Assembly: GCA_022385805.1 (NCBI GenBank)
Contig: MU277755.1
Coordinates: 11,913-75,912 of the forward strand
From: Pilatotrama ljubarskyi
Taxonomy: Eukaryota; Basidiomycota; Agaricomycetes; Polyporales; Polyporaceae
Reading direction: 5' to 3'
DNA: 64,000 nucleotides
Below are positions 1-11,683 of the stretch, in pieces. The notes under the pieces were generated by a model. It was given only the letters and a program-made list of their open reading frames with translations. It was not told the DNA's origin and did not search any database. A program made the position numbers and the translations under genes. The first letter of the stretch is position 1, and every line of letters starts with the position of its first letter.

Positions 1-2288
1 AGGAACGCGAGCCGGAGTCCGAGCTACCGCGCAGGCCGACGCAACTCGACGTGAGTGCGCGCCGTACCCGCTCAGCGCCGCGGACTCCCCATCATTGTAT
101 ATGTCCTCACCTCTGCCAAGATCTTGTGCACATGCTTGAGTTCCTTGGACTTCCGGAAAATCTTAAGTTGCACCCAGATATGATAGAAATGCGTTTTCAC
201 GAGACCTGTGAAGGCATACGTCAGCAAGAATCTATCAGCACCTCACGGAGTTGAGGTTGCCTTACCGAGAAACAAATTGTGCATAGGATCGACCACAATC
301 ATACGGCAGAGGTCGAAGTATGGCAGTCTTGCCAGCTCCGACCATCTGGTCGCATATGAAGTGGCATGCTCCTCACGCGCACTCTTCCCTGGAGCTTGCC
401 GGTACTCGTCCATCAGCCACCGATGCTGCTCATTTGTACGCGGCCAGAAACCTATGCCAAGCAGCGCAGAGATGAGCCTACGTTACGCACTCTCGCTCGA
501 GAGCATACTACGACTTACCGTCCTTGGCGAACGCTTCTCTGGTGGCCTTCAACCCTTGTGATATCCAATCGCGAGTGCAGAAGAATGTATGTTGGTGAGG
601 TCCGAAGCCGCCTAGCTTGTGCGCGGCGGGTTTGTCACAGAAGACACCAACAAGGATAACGCGGATGCGACGCCCTTGAGGGCACCGGTACGTCGGGAGA
701 ACTGCGCCGTCACGCCATAGGCGAATCAGTTCATTAACGACAATCACCATGAAGCCCTGGGTCTGGTCGGGGTCAGATTCCTTTGGCCCGGGGATGATCA
801 TCGACAACAGAAGGTTGCTTGCACGGTACCTATGTGGGTGGTCAGCCGTCTACCACTCAAACAGGGGGCAGTCCACTACAATACGCACCGCAGGAATGGC
901 GGAAGATTGACTATGTTGAACGACACGAGACAAGAAGAATACGATGGTGCGATTTGGCTTCTTAAGTACGAGAACCTATGAGGATTGATTATAAACAAGG
1001 AGTCCGGACATTCCGTGAACAGCAGGCAAACTTCACCAGTCAACCCCCAGCGCCACTCCAATCCGCAGCTCTCCATCCGGGTCCTCCATCAGATCTCGGC
1101 GAAAGAACGGCTTGTTGTCGGGACCAAGCAACTCATGACTGATCGCGCCATCGAAAAAGTCGGTGAGCCAGCCAGGGGAGCGCACTCGTTTACGCCAAGA
1201 CTCGAGGGCATCTTCCATCCCAGGTCGCATGAGGAGCTCCCCGAGCTGCTCCGTGAGTGACTTTGCTGGAGTACGAAGGTAGGCTTTAGGGTGTTTCGCA
1301 CCGCGCCTCCGACGTGGTCTGCGGTGGACGTCCTCCGAGTTGGCCTTGAAGAGTGGATGCCCGCAGCCTGAACAACGAGTGTTGACATCCGGGGCTATGC
1401 TGTCGGGATACACCGCCAAGCATTCCGGGCATGTAGGATAAGCGTGGAAGGAGGGTTCAAGGCGGAGGGTCGCAAGACAGCTGGTGAGGGTGGAGTGCAG
1501 TAGAGGGACCAGCGTGTTCTGCCCTGTCTCTGCCAAGACGTACCCGACTACCGTGAGGATCACGTCGCAGTACTTGAAGGGAAGATGGGCGGCTATGTGT
1601 AGCCAAGCAACGAGGAGCATGACGAGCACGAGGGCTGGATGAGTAAGAGCAGTGATGGGCTTGAGACGCCCCACACTCGGTGAGGGAGCGGGCACAAAGA
1701 ATGGATCCGGTTCGTGCATTTGGGCGAGTGCAGAGGGGTCCAGAGGAATTGCTGCCGCGGTCGAACCCCTCTGCTCTCTCGATGAAATGCTCGCGCTGGC
1801 ACCCAGTGACGTGTCGTTTAGCACCTCTGACGGCACCCTTGTCGAGGGCGAGGAGGGGGAGACCAGCATCTCGCCCTCGACCGGGTTGACACCAGCCTCC
1901 TCCCAATCATCATCGTAGATAGCCTCATCTTGGACAGCTACGGAGCAATAAATGAAGTCAACAAGAGGAATACTGTGAGTGGATAATGCGTACCTGTCTC
2001 CGACTCGGGGCCATGATTCAGAGCAGGCGCAGCAGGATCAGGAGGCTCGTGGAGGCCCCACGCCGGTTCTTCAGCTTCGGAGAGTTGCGATCCATCTGAG
2101 GTATTAACGGAGGACTTTGGGAGACTGTTAACCGCGACGGTGGGCTGTGCCAGGGCATGGGGGTTGGATGCAGAGAGAGCGCTGCGAGCGAACGCCCACA
2201 ACGGCGTGCCGCTGACACCGGCGAGAAGCCGTGCCACTCGGGACGGGCCATTGTTCGGTCTGGTTTCTCCCGGGAGAATCTCCTCCAT
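1..2288 (-). CDS. Tnp2-type (CACTA-like) DNA transposase, N-terminal part, cut by the window edge
   Basis: Inferred to be the transposase of a CACTA-like element of the Tnp2 family, which cuts and reinserts its own element. Supported exons on the minus strand are 2288-1994, 1937-1037, 975-889, 829-519, 451-266, 205-111 and 44-1, each bounded by GT/AG with the frame kept. The product has an acidic, Ser/Pro-rich N-terminus and a zinc-knuckle-like segment with two Cys pairs (CPEC, CSGCG). Motifs typical of the family follow: LGPDNKPFF, SMIIPGPKESDPDQT, CDKPAAHKLGGFG and DPMHNLFLG. The last motif is the family's conserved catalytic-region signature as I recall it. The start is uncertain: an extra 5' exon ending near 2380 is possible, since an AG acceptor lies just before the first clear exon. 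In the model, exon 7 meets an in-frame TAG at 24-26, so the copy may be dead or the last splice may be wrong. Confidence 0.85.
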
Positions 2289-3176
2289 GGGAGCAGCCTG
2301 TCAGATATAAGGACGGTCAGCGCTGCAGTTACTCAGGCTGGCACGGTCCTGTGCCGGCCAATGCACGGGATTTGTGGTCTCACGTCTTCCCCCTTCCCCT
2401 GGTCGTCTTGCGCGAGTTCATTCCCTTTGGTTTGAGTGAACTTCACAGATGAGACGCCTTGTCGGCTCAGCAAAGACTTGTGCCTGTGAGGGCCAGAGCC
2501 TCTGGGCGTCGCGGCGAATACTGGGCGTTTCGCCGCGCGATAATGATTGTTTCGGGTTGAGCGAGGCTGCCGCTCGCCCTTACATTCCTTGCAAAGGCAC
2601 GGTACATATCCTTTGCGCTATAATAGTGATGGTGAGCATGCGTAAGGGATAGCTCAAGACCCAAGCCATTGTCCGTACGGGAGCCATGGGGCAAGACACA
2701 AGTTGTAGGCGCTTGTGTTGACGAGAGCGACTTTAGGCGCCCGTTCGACTGGGCGAGTGAGCCTGCAGGATGCGGACGAAGGCAAGGAGGGAACGCGGGT
2801 GCGCGAGGGCTGCGCGTGGGTCGCCCCTCTTATATATGCTCTGGTGTAGACGTTGAGTAGCACTCGTCGAGATATCTCGCATGGCCCACGTATCCAAAGT
2901 GTGGCTGAGATTTGCTCTTGGACAACCTGCTCTTGGACAACCTCAAGCACACCGTGTCCGGCGACGCAGACTCCGGCCTCGCTCACGTTGTATCTCATGT
3001 CATACACTTTCACACCCATATTTACCAGATTCGCAAATTGGATGCATTGCATCATACGCTAACACATCACACGCGCAACCTCGCGAACTTGAGTCGCAGC
3101 TCCCCCTCATCCGACAAACTCTCGCGGACATCGATCTCCTCCGCGCCCCGTCCGAGATTCAAATTCGCGATCGCGT
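2289..3176. other. No supported gene; probable 5' flank or terminal region of the Tnp2 element
   Basis: Open frames here are short and overlap on both strands without recognisable motifs. A perfect 15-bp tandem duplication (GCTCTTGGACAACCT) lies at 2914-2928 and 2929-2943. The Tnp2 element's right terminal repeat should be in or near this stretch, but its partner lies outside the window, so it cannot be identified here. Confidence 0.4.
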
Positions 3177-3914
3177 CTAGCAGCGCCTTGTCCGGGTAAC
3201 GGGGGCGCGGACGCGGGCGTACACGGCGCTCGGGCGGAAGCCGGCGGCGAGCGGCTTCATCAAAGACGGCCTGAAAGTCACGATTATCAGCGCGACTTCA
3301 TGGCGGGAGAAGGAATTTCGGGTTGCCTTTATTCTTCCAATGTATCCTCTAATTTGTTCGCACGCGGAGACCATACGGTCGTCACGCGTATTAGTCAAGG
3401 CCAGGGCCATCTCCAGGGAGATGCTGAGCCAGGTGTAGTCGCGCAAGTATTGCACACGACGTCCTTGAATGCGCGCGAGACCTCTCAACCAAGTTGGCGC
3501 GTTCGCGTAGTCTTCGTCTCCTATGTACTTGTCAAGCGTGAGCTCGAGGCGGCGCATGAACATGACAGGCTCGAGGGTGATGATGAGCTTGTAAGTTGAG
3601 GGATCCTGGAAGATCCCTTCAACTTTGCCCTGTGGAACGGTGAGCCTTGCCCAGGGATACATAGCATACTATAAGTCGCGCACCTTTGTCTCATGCGCTG
3701 CCACCGTAAGCTTGATATTCCTGAGTTTCTCGCAGGACCGGACCGCACCCAATCCGAAGGTTTCCCCGTCTAAGAGAGAAGCAACGAAGCGTTCTGCGAT
3801 GGTCGCCGGCTCGCGTGGTGGACGTGGCGTAATCGTGAGGTCGCGAGGGCGAAGCGGGACAGGCGTACGGTTGGCCCAGACGTTGTGCCGCGTAGTAGAG
3901 GGGAGAGCAGACAT
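3177..3914 (-). CDS. Orphan two-exon gene, 228 residues, unknown function
   Basis: Two exons, 3914-3684 and 3629-3177, are joined by a 54-bp GT-AG intron with the frame kept (228 codons including stop). I recognise no family. The first exon encodes a Pro/Arg-rich N-terminus; the second encodes a mixed alpha/beta-looking stretch (GKVEGIFQDPSTYKLIITLE) and a basic C-terminus. No signal peptide or membrane span is visible. It lies between the Tnp2 transposase and a hAT element, so it may be an accessory gene of a transposon or a host gene caught in the nest. Coding status rests on frame length and the clean intron only. Confidence 0.45.
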
Positions 3915-4131
3915 CTCAAGGGAAGTACCGTGACTGGCAAGCTAAGAGTACGTCCAGCAAGGCACGTCGCCCAGCGGGCCCGCAAGAGACGCATCTTTTA
4001 TACGCTAGAGAAAGCTCCAGAAGACCTCGACACTGAAGTGGGGAGGTGAGGGGGATACGTCGTGAACGCGCAGGAGCGACGTCTGCTACGAGCGTTGGAC
4101 CGCGTCGCGCACGGGCGAAATGCCGCGTACG

Positions 4132-4147
4132 TAGTGTTGCCGCAATG
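4132..4147 (+). repeat. Left terminal inverted repeat of the hAT element
   Basis: TAGTGTTGCCGCAATG, exact reverse complement of 5764-5779. Preceded by the target duplication CGCGTACG at 4124-4131. Confidence 0.95.
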
Positions 4148-4368
4148 CAAGGTCAAGGTGACTCCAATGCGTCGGAGTTGATAAATCGCACAGCTCCAAG
4201 GTGGCTCAAGGTGACCTTGGAGTGCGCACGTGACCTGATCCTTGCCATGTGCGGCGCGACCAGGCCAACTGAGAGCTCGCGAAGGTCGCGAAGGTGGTAG
4301 TGAGTGCTCGCGATCGCATGTAACAACATTTTTATGCAGAAATCATAGTAAAATACATGCCCTGGCTA

Positions 4369-5404
4369 CTAAGGAAGATCACCGTTCACTTCGCGCACCA
4401 GATGGGCCAGATTGGGGAGTTGTTCCGGACGCAACAGACCGGGGGCTTCCTCTGGCGCGACACTGATATTCTTCAGCTCGTCCTCGCGCGTGAGTATGTC
4501 GAGACTGAGCAGATCTTCCCGGAGGGACTGCTTGAGGGAAAACTTGAGAACTTGTAAGATTTCCATCATAGCCACACTGAGGCCGCTTCGTCGCAAGGTG
4601 TCAGTCTCCTTGCTGGACGAGAAGACACGCTCGCACGGGACACTAGAGGCAGGGACCGGTAGGATGTCGAGTGCGACGCGATACAGCGTCGGACACTCGT
4701 GCTTGTGTTTCTAGAAGGCAAACCATATGAGGTAATTGCGACCATTCATGAATGGTCTGTAGACGTACCTGCCAGTAGTCTAGTAGGTCGACACGCTTAT
4801 CTTCGAGCGGTGCATTCTTGTATGCCTCGAACTCTGTCTTCACGGTGAGCTTGTCTTCTTCTTCAAGGCGCTTCTCGCGTTCCTCCGGCGTTTCCTGGAT
4901 GTCTGCGCGCACGTCTTCTGACAGTACAGTAGAGCCCTCTCTCGAGACACCCTGTCGAGTGGTCTTTCCCAGGTCCTCACGCTCACCATCCACCCATCCC
5001 TGGCAATTCTCATTCCCAACTCCGCCAACCTCAGGCTGGCTACTCGGCATCTGGCAGTGGCCCATACATGCAGGCTGCGCCGGCCTACGCTTCGCATCTG
5101 CCCCTCTATCATCCATTATCATCATCGCCCACCATAGTATGGGTGGAGGCCCGCTGGCGGAGTAGTGCTGCGAGCCCTCGCTAGGGATGCCTGCACCGCA
5201 AACACACTCGGACGGCTCACCAGCACCGCAACTTGCACAAGCCCAGCGTGACTGCGAAAATGACATGGTGTTGTCGAAAACATACCTAGCGGTACCTGCA
5301 TTATATACGAACGTCAGGGTTGGTTTTCTGAACGAAATATATTTACTGTAGCAACTGGTACCGCTGCAAAGACGAGCGGAGGTCGGGCTTGGTGCCCGGG
5401 ACAT
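4369..5404 (-). pseudogene. Truncated hAT transposase (C-terminal dimerisation region)
   Basis: Minus-strand exons 5404-4769 and 4710-4369 are separated by a 58-bp GT-AG intron. The downstream part reads like the hAT C-terminal dimerisation domain: LLDYWQ, then a CPTLYRVALDILPVPASS block, ERVFSSSKETDTLRRS and a final helix (MMEILQVLKFSLKQ). The catalytic core and BED zinc finger expected upstream are missing. The 5' part is a Cys-containing and acidic linker (RADIQETPEEREKRLEEEDK). The first codon is uncertain; a Met at about 5266 (MSFSQSRWACASC) is an alternative. The gene is fully contained in the 1.65-kb element and cannot encode an active transposase; it may persist as a fossil or as a dimerisation-only peptide. 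Confidence 0.8.
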
Positions 5405-5763
5405 TGGCTTATGAGCGGGAATACACTAGTGCATAGCAACATGTGGCAGCTTTTCGCAGAGACAGGTCGGAATATCTGAGTAGGAGACTTCCAGGCTTGA
5501 GCAGAGTGCGTCGGGAGGAGGAGGAAAGCGGCGTGATCGACGAGAGCGAGCTCGGACGCGTCTAACTACCGCGTCTCTCCTCCGCGCGTCAAGTCATGTG
5601 ATCGTTCCGGCACGCATCTTCCACGCGAGCAAAAACGTTGGTGCCGGCGCCTGGGCCACCTTGAGCCACCTTGGACCACTTCAAGGCCACATTGGAGTCA
5701 CCTTGCGCCGCTCTGCCGAGAAGCCGCTCAAGGCAAGGTACACCTTGCTTCAAGCCACCTTTA

Positions 5764-5779
5764 CATTGCGGCAACACTA
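5764..5779 (-). repeat. Right terminal inverted repeat of the hAT element
   Basis: CATTGCGGCAACACTA, inverted copy of 4132-4147. Followed by the second copy of the target duplication CGCGTACG at 5780-5787. Confidence 0.95.
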
Positions 5780-5860
5780 CGCGTACGCGGGTTGGGCGAC
5801 GCCTCCGCGCGACGTGGGAAAGTTTCTTTGTCCATGCGCGCTACCCGACCTCTCGCCGAG

Positions 5861-5873
5861 TACACCGCCAATC
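5861..5873 (+). repeat. Left terminal inverted repeat of the Plavaka element
   Basis: TACACCGCCAATC, matching the inverted copy at 15559-15571. The inverted motif GCGGTGT follows about 10 bp further in and could form a short hairpin with it. Confidence 0.65.
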
Positions 5874-6641
5874 CTGACTTAGCGGTGTTCCAGGCATCTG
5901 GCCAGTGCAAGCGCCGGTGTGGCTGGCCGCTCGGCCTCTGCCTGGCGCGCATCTGGCTGCCAGCTGGCCAAGCCATGCTGGGTACCCGTTGTCTCCCATC
6001 TCGTCCCCTGCTGGCCAGTGGGCGTGGCTGTCTCCATATTGCGTCCTGAGAGTTCGTCTTGGCTGTGATACACTCGCTATATTATGCATTCTTGCTTGAG
6101 TCATTGATGTGCCTCACTGTGCGTACACATCTGCGAACGCCGAACTCGAACGTCTGCCGAGGTTTGGCCCACAGCAGAGGTGAGTCTCAAGCTGTTGCTC
6201 GGAAACCCCCCCTCGGAGGTTGCGCCTGCCTTTCAGTGTGACTTCGACTCTATGTGCTGCGCCCCGCCGAATGTATCTGGCCACCCGTTGTCCTTGTCTG
6301 CGGCGGCCTCCCAGTCGCCAAGCAGCTATATATCTGCACCCTGACAGCTCTCGAGTACGTGTATGCTGGCTACCGCATTCAGACTTGTCTAACACGCCAT
6401 CTGTGCGAAGTCTTCAGTGAAAGACAATCCCACTCGGCCTCCTGTCCGTCACATGGCCGACGATATTCCCTCCCGTGTCCCGGTGACTGCAAGTGTTCGG
6501 TCGGTGAGCGTCTCGGTCCTCTGAGCACAGTGTCATCACTCACCTCCACTCTCTGCGTCCCCAGAGCCTTCGGCCATAACTTGCTAGATTCCGACATCAC
6601 AGCCCTGACTGCAGCCGTATGTGGAGTGGCAGCGAACACGT

Positions 6642-9600
6642 CTATGCTCTCGCCGATCCCCCCAATGACTGCTCACCCCTACCAATGTTCATTACGTCTG
6701 CTGCCGAGCCCGGCGTCCCCTCTTGCACGATGGCGGTCTCCTTGTCTGCGCCTGAATCATTCGTCCTCGCCGCTTCTCGTTCTGCCACCTCTCGCTCTGC
6801 CGCGTCTTTCTCCGCTGCTGCCTTCGCTTTACGCGCTTGGCGTGCATCGGCGTCCTTCTTGCGGCGCGCGTCGTGCGCGATGCGTAGGGCGGCTGCCACT
6901 CGCTTATGTTCGTTCTCGCGATCCTGTAAGAACGGCTTGGGTTTTGTGAGATGCCTAGGGAGGGCTTTTCGGAGTAGCGCAGCGTTGTGGAGCGCATGTG
7001 TGTTCAACAGGAATAGGTTGTCGTCCTTGTGCTCGATGGCCGGCATCGTGATTGCGGTGTCCTGCCGCTCTTGACGTACAACACGACGCCCGCTGGCGGA
7101 GCAGCCGCCATCCCGACAATTGTGCTGGACATTTGTGATGAAAAGGATCTCCTACGTTCAAAGTCGGGCTGGGTTAGCCTCTATCAGGCCACGTCTGCAA
7201 ACTGAGTGCTTACCGTAGCCATCACAACTGTGTGCGTTTCGTCGTCGGCTCCTCGCCGTAGCTCCGGCATGCCGAAGCGGGGATGCGGACTGTTGAGAAC
7301 AGTGTATTGCTTGAGCACGACATGCACGGAATGGGAGTCTTCCACCGAGGGTGCCGCTGGCGTGAGGATGTGGGTGATACGGCCAACAATGGTAGTACGC
7401 TAGTAAACGTTCAGAGTCTCCCGGTCAGTGATGTCCAGGACCGAGAGGCTTTCTGGCCGACTTACGTTGTGAGCTGCGAAAACCCAGGATCCAACCTTGC
7501 AACGGTCGGCTTGACGTGATACGACGTACTCGCATGGATACCATAGAGTATCTGGAGATGGATGGATGGACGACCATGTCAGTGCTCGGACATCAAAGGA
7601 GGCCCACAGTCTTGCACTGCTCCTGCGGATGGTTTGTAGACAACGAGCGCTGCCTGAGCACGGGTGAGCAGGACACTCACTGGATGTACAGCCATGCTGG
7701 GACTTACCTGCAATGTCCTCCGTCTGATGCAGCCCCATTTCCCGCTGAACGCGCTGATCCATCGCGTATTGACGGACTTTCCCGCCCGCACGGACGTAGC
7801 TCCCGTCCTCCAAGCGCCACCAACCGCCGCTCACTATGTGCTTGTGACTTTCCATGACAGTGGATGACTGCGCTATATCCCGGCTAGGAGCCTGATGATT
7901 CGAGAGGATGCTGCTGCCGCGGAAAACCCCATTGAAGGACTCGAATCCTTCAGTCGCGTTATGGATGGGGGGTCCGTGAGTGTCGACATCCTCTACAACA
8001 TGCAAGAGGATATGGAGTTTCAACTTGACGAACACCCTTTGCGGGTCTATGCATGACCAGATGTCCAGCAGATTGCCGATCAGGACAGCCACGTCGTCCT
8101 ACAGGTTGCATTACGGTCAGCAGAACGTCCCGATTCAAGCTGGATGCGAGCTTGTTTCCGACCTTGTATTCCTCGAGATCCTCGATCTCATGAAACCAGA
8201 GCATCGCGCCCAGCTCGCCGGTAGCCTTAGCAAGCTCGAAGGAGAGATCATCGCAGAGGGTGGCATCAAGATGGAAAACCGTCAGCTGCTGTAGTGCCTT
8301 AAGGTGCTTCCCAATGAGATTATTTGGATGCTGTAAGATCCAGGTGGCCCGCAGAGCGGGAAGCGTCAGGCCGTCGAGTGAGGATGCCTGTAACCGAACC
8401 GCGAAGCTATTGCTTTGAGCGTCCGTCCATGCTTGATGCAAATGGTACCAAGTGTACTTCTCCACACCCAGGAGATACGTATGAAGAAGTTCCACCGGCG
8501 TGTCTCGGTGCACGTCCAAAGCTGGGATGGTCGTCGCCTCAGGTAACTCACTTCATGACAAATCACACTGGCACTCACTGTCGACTAGCAGAAGCGAATT
8601 GAAATGGACTCCAGGACGTATCTGTGATCGGAGAGCTATGGTCATACATCAAGGGTCAGTCGTCTTGCACGATGTGCCAGAGAAGTCAATACTGACGTGA
8701 TGTTGGGGGTAGCAACTGATAGTCTTCCTCCGGCTGTGTGACGAGCCATTTCATCAGCTCGTCCTGGATTTCGGCCTCGATTTCAGCAACGATCGCCGGT
8801 CGATTGGCAACACGGCGGACATTCAGTCGCGGGTCACGCGTGCTAGTGATCTTGATACGGACCTGCTGCTTCTCACGCGCGAGGACGATGAGTTTCTGTA
8901 TCCAATACTCAGCCAGGCTGTCCTTCACTCCGGAGGATGTCTGCAGATTTGATACTGTACTAGCTACACCCAGAGCAGCGGCATGGAACTGCGCTCTTAT
9001 CGCTTCAAGTGTAGCTGTGGGAGTGCGGGGACTGCCAGGCTGAAACGAATTGCATGCGCCACTCAGTGAAGGAATCAGCGGTAGCATGATATAAATAGAC
9101 CTACAGAGAAGTGTCGTTCATATCCCTCGTCGGTCTCACGCTCACGTTCAGTCCCGCCGAATTGACAACGGCGGCACGGATAGTTCCCATGCAGACCAAG
9201 ATGCGAGCACGAAGCTGACTGCTGTGGATTATCAGCAGGCAGCACCTCCGGGAGAATCCTCAGCATGATTTCTTCCTTGATGGCACAGTCATATGCGGTA
9301 TGCCACGTATTGTTTCCACTGGTATTGCAGAGTCGGTCAGCGGATTCAGCCAGGGCTGCTACATCTGAGGAATGCGATAGGCTGTACCTAATATCAGCAA
9401 CTGCGGCATCGAACTGTTCACCGGAAGTGGCGAACTGCGATGTGGATGCGAACTTGATGTGATACTGCTGCGCAAGTTGTCGATGTGGAAGGTTCGCATG
9501 GGTGAAGTAGATGTTGGTGTGGGCATTGTACTGTTTGCTACGATTGCCGGAGACGTCATCACCCCAGAGCTTGATGAAGCTGGTGTACATCCTCCTACCC

Positions 9601-11346
9601 TGCGCGATTTTTCGCAGAGGGTTTATCCCGTGATGTATGCCTTCTGGTATGTGTCCTACAGAGAGGTAAGCTGTCAAGAGCAAGCGTGTCATGAGAGATG
9701 TGCTTACCAGCAAACCTCACTACATCTTCGTCATCGGAGATGTCGACGAGATCGTAGACGTTGTGTACGAGGTCACGAGCTTTGATCTCAATCAGCGCAG
9801 GATCGTGTACGACAAATAGACCAGTCTACAACGCGCACAATTATCAGTTTGTGTAGGTCATGGACGGATGTAGTGACTTCGGCAGACTTGCCGCCGTACT
9901 CACTGTGGGTTGGCGTACAATATGCCATGCGTCTGCACTAACTTCGCCCCCTGACTCGCCGCGGTACCAGGAACGAGGGACGACCAGACGGCCATCAGCG
10001 AGTTGTGCGAGCTCACCGACATAGTAATGTTTGCCACCATCTGCCCACATTGGTGCAACAACATCCGGAGGCATGAGCTGCGTCCTCTTTCGGCTGTGAT
10101 AGGCCTCGCTGGTGCGAGCAGCACGAATGGGATATTCTTCTATATGCTGTCGGGTCTGCGGGTTTGCCCAGTCCTGTAAATATGCATAGCATTGCTCAGC
10201 GGAGCCGTCTGCGTCGGAGAACCAAGGACATCAGCAACGTGTTGAATGAGCATACCATCTTTATTAGATCGGGGATTCGATTGCGATAGAATATCTTCCC
10301 AGTAGGAGTCTGCTTTTCTACTGTAGGTAAGTTGACCAGTGCGCGCGCGTGCTCCTGTAACCCCTGGAATGTCTTGAGGCTGGGGACATGGTGGCCGAGC
10401 TGCCGTAGTAGCCACAGTATCTCCTTGAGTTGCGCTATTGATAATCGCACGCGGGGCTTGTTCATGAGAGTTGCGAGCAGAAAAGTCTAGTAGAATTATT
10501 GATCAATCCTTCAGGCATTCGTAGGGAAAGGAACATACAAGCTTATTCGGGTATGGATACCACGGACTTGCTGGATCAGCGGCTGCAGCCGCCCCTGCAT
10601 CGCTTTCCTCTACGTCCGTATCACTTTCATCGTCGGGCAAGGCCTCCTCCATCTCGTTCAAACCTATCCCTACACTGTCAGTTCTCTAGACATTTGACAG
10701 CTTATGACAAGATTTGCGACCAGGGAAGGGTCTCACCAATTGACTCTAATAAATCCTCAACAATCTCCAGCGCGCGCCCACTGTGTAATGCTGCTGTCCG
10801 AAGTTCGTCGTCGCCGGGGGCCTCATCATCCGACCACTCCATGCCCTGAACCACAGGAGCTTCTCCTTCCTCCCCTGCGCTCACCAAATGTCCTCCCACC
10901 CCGCTGAGAAAGCGTAAAGAGCTCATCTCTGCAAGGAGGCGAGCATGTTCGCTCTCGGAAGGTAAGCACCCGGCTGAGAGTAGAATCTCTGTGCCATCCG
11001 GATTATACAGTGCTGTACCGTCAACGAAGACTCCGTCAAGTGCAGGCTCAGTAAAGTCGGCAAGGTGGCCAGAACTACCCTGGCCTGTGGGGACTGTGGA
11101 AGGCAAGATATGCTGCATCTCACGCAACTTGGTTGCCGAAAGATCCCGTGCTTCCTGGGCCCGGAGTGCTCTATCAGCTCTGGCTTTTCTATCGTCTTGC
11201 CTGCTGACAGCCTTGTTGTGAGCCTCAGATGTCGCATGGCGATTTATGCTGCCGCGTGAAATTGTGATTGACCCGGAAGGTGAGCTCTCAGAGCATGGGC
11301 GGCAAAGCACCTTGCCGGGAGCGTCGCTCTCCTCGAAGCCTACCAT
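6642..11346 (-). CDS. Plavaka-type transposase, multi-exon
   Basis: Likely the element's transposase (Plavaka clade of the CACTA/CMC group, from recalled family motifs). Clear minus-strand exons: 11346-10737, 10669-10539, 10486-10256, 10173-9904, 9825-9708, 9655-9105, 9039 to about 8705, about 8545-8100, about 8050-7460, 7399-7214 and 7151-6642. Joins near 8700-8540 and 8100-8050 are not fully resolved, so an indel there is possible. The N-terminus has a Cys/His cluster (CRPC, then H-x5-H). Later landmarks are KLWGDDVSGNRSKQYN, ILPEVLPADNPQQ, HRDTPVELLHTYLLGVEKY, ATEGFESFNGVFRG, CKVGSWVFA and a C-terminal MPAIEHKDDNLFLLNTHALH block followed by a Lys/Ala-rich coiled coil. Start chosen at the first Met before the zinc cluster; an upstream exon is possible. 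Confidence 0.85.
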
Positions 11347-11683
11347 AATTGTTCTTCAGGGTGAGATCTCGGCATTCAATGAGCAATGCGCACGGTACGT
11401 GCCTTCTGGTAATTTTCGTTTTGCTAATGGCATATTGCTGACATGTGTGGGTGATTGTCGAGTCCAGTCCGAGAATGTCACCTGCGTGGAGGGACTATCG
11501 TGTCCGAGAAGCTAAGCCACCGCCCAAAACGGCGACGCCACAACGGCCGGGAGCGGCTCATTCTCTCCCTTGCCTGACTCGGATGGGCTCGACTCTTGAT
11601 ACTGCCTCAGGATCACATCCCTCAGTGCAGGAATATTCCCATCGCACACTCCACCTCCCAAGGAATCGATCACGCCTTCACTA

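Larger units (their letters stand above)
4132..5779 (-). mobile_element. hAT-family DNA transposon, 1,648 bp, probably non-autonomous
   Basis: The ends are perfect 16-bp inverted repeats (TAGTGTTGCCGCAATG), starting TAGTG as hAT termini usually do. They are flanked by an identical 8-bp direct repeat, CGCGTACG, at 4124-4131 and 5780-5787, the hAT target-duplication length. Subterminal copies of motifs such as CCAAGGTGGCTCAAGGTG (near 4197, inverted near 5665) and AAGGTGACTCCAATG (near 4155, inverted near 5690) are likely transposase binding sites. Inside is the C-terminal end of a hAT transposase gene. Perfect repeats and duplication suggest a fairly recent insertion. The element is too short for a full-length transposase of about 600-900 residues, so it was probably mobilised in trans. 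Confidence 0.93.

Noticed and set aside
9600..9850. Search for TET/JBP dioxygenase genes, known cargo of some fungal transposons
   Set aside because: No HxD...H iron-binding pattern was seen in either accessory gene or elsewhere in the element.
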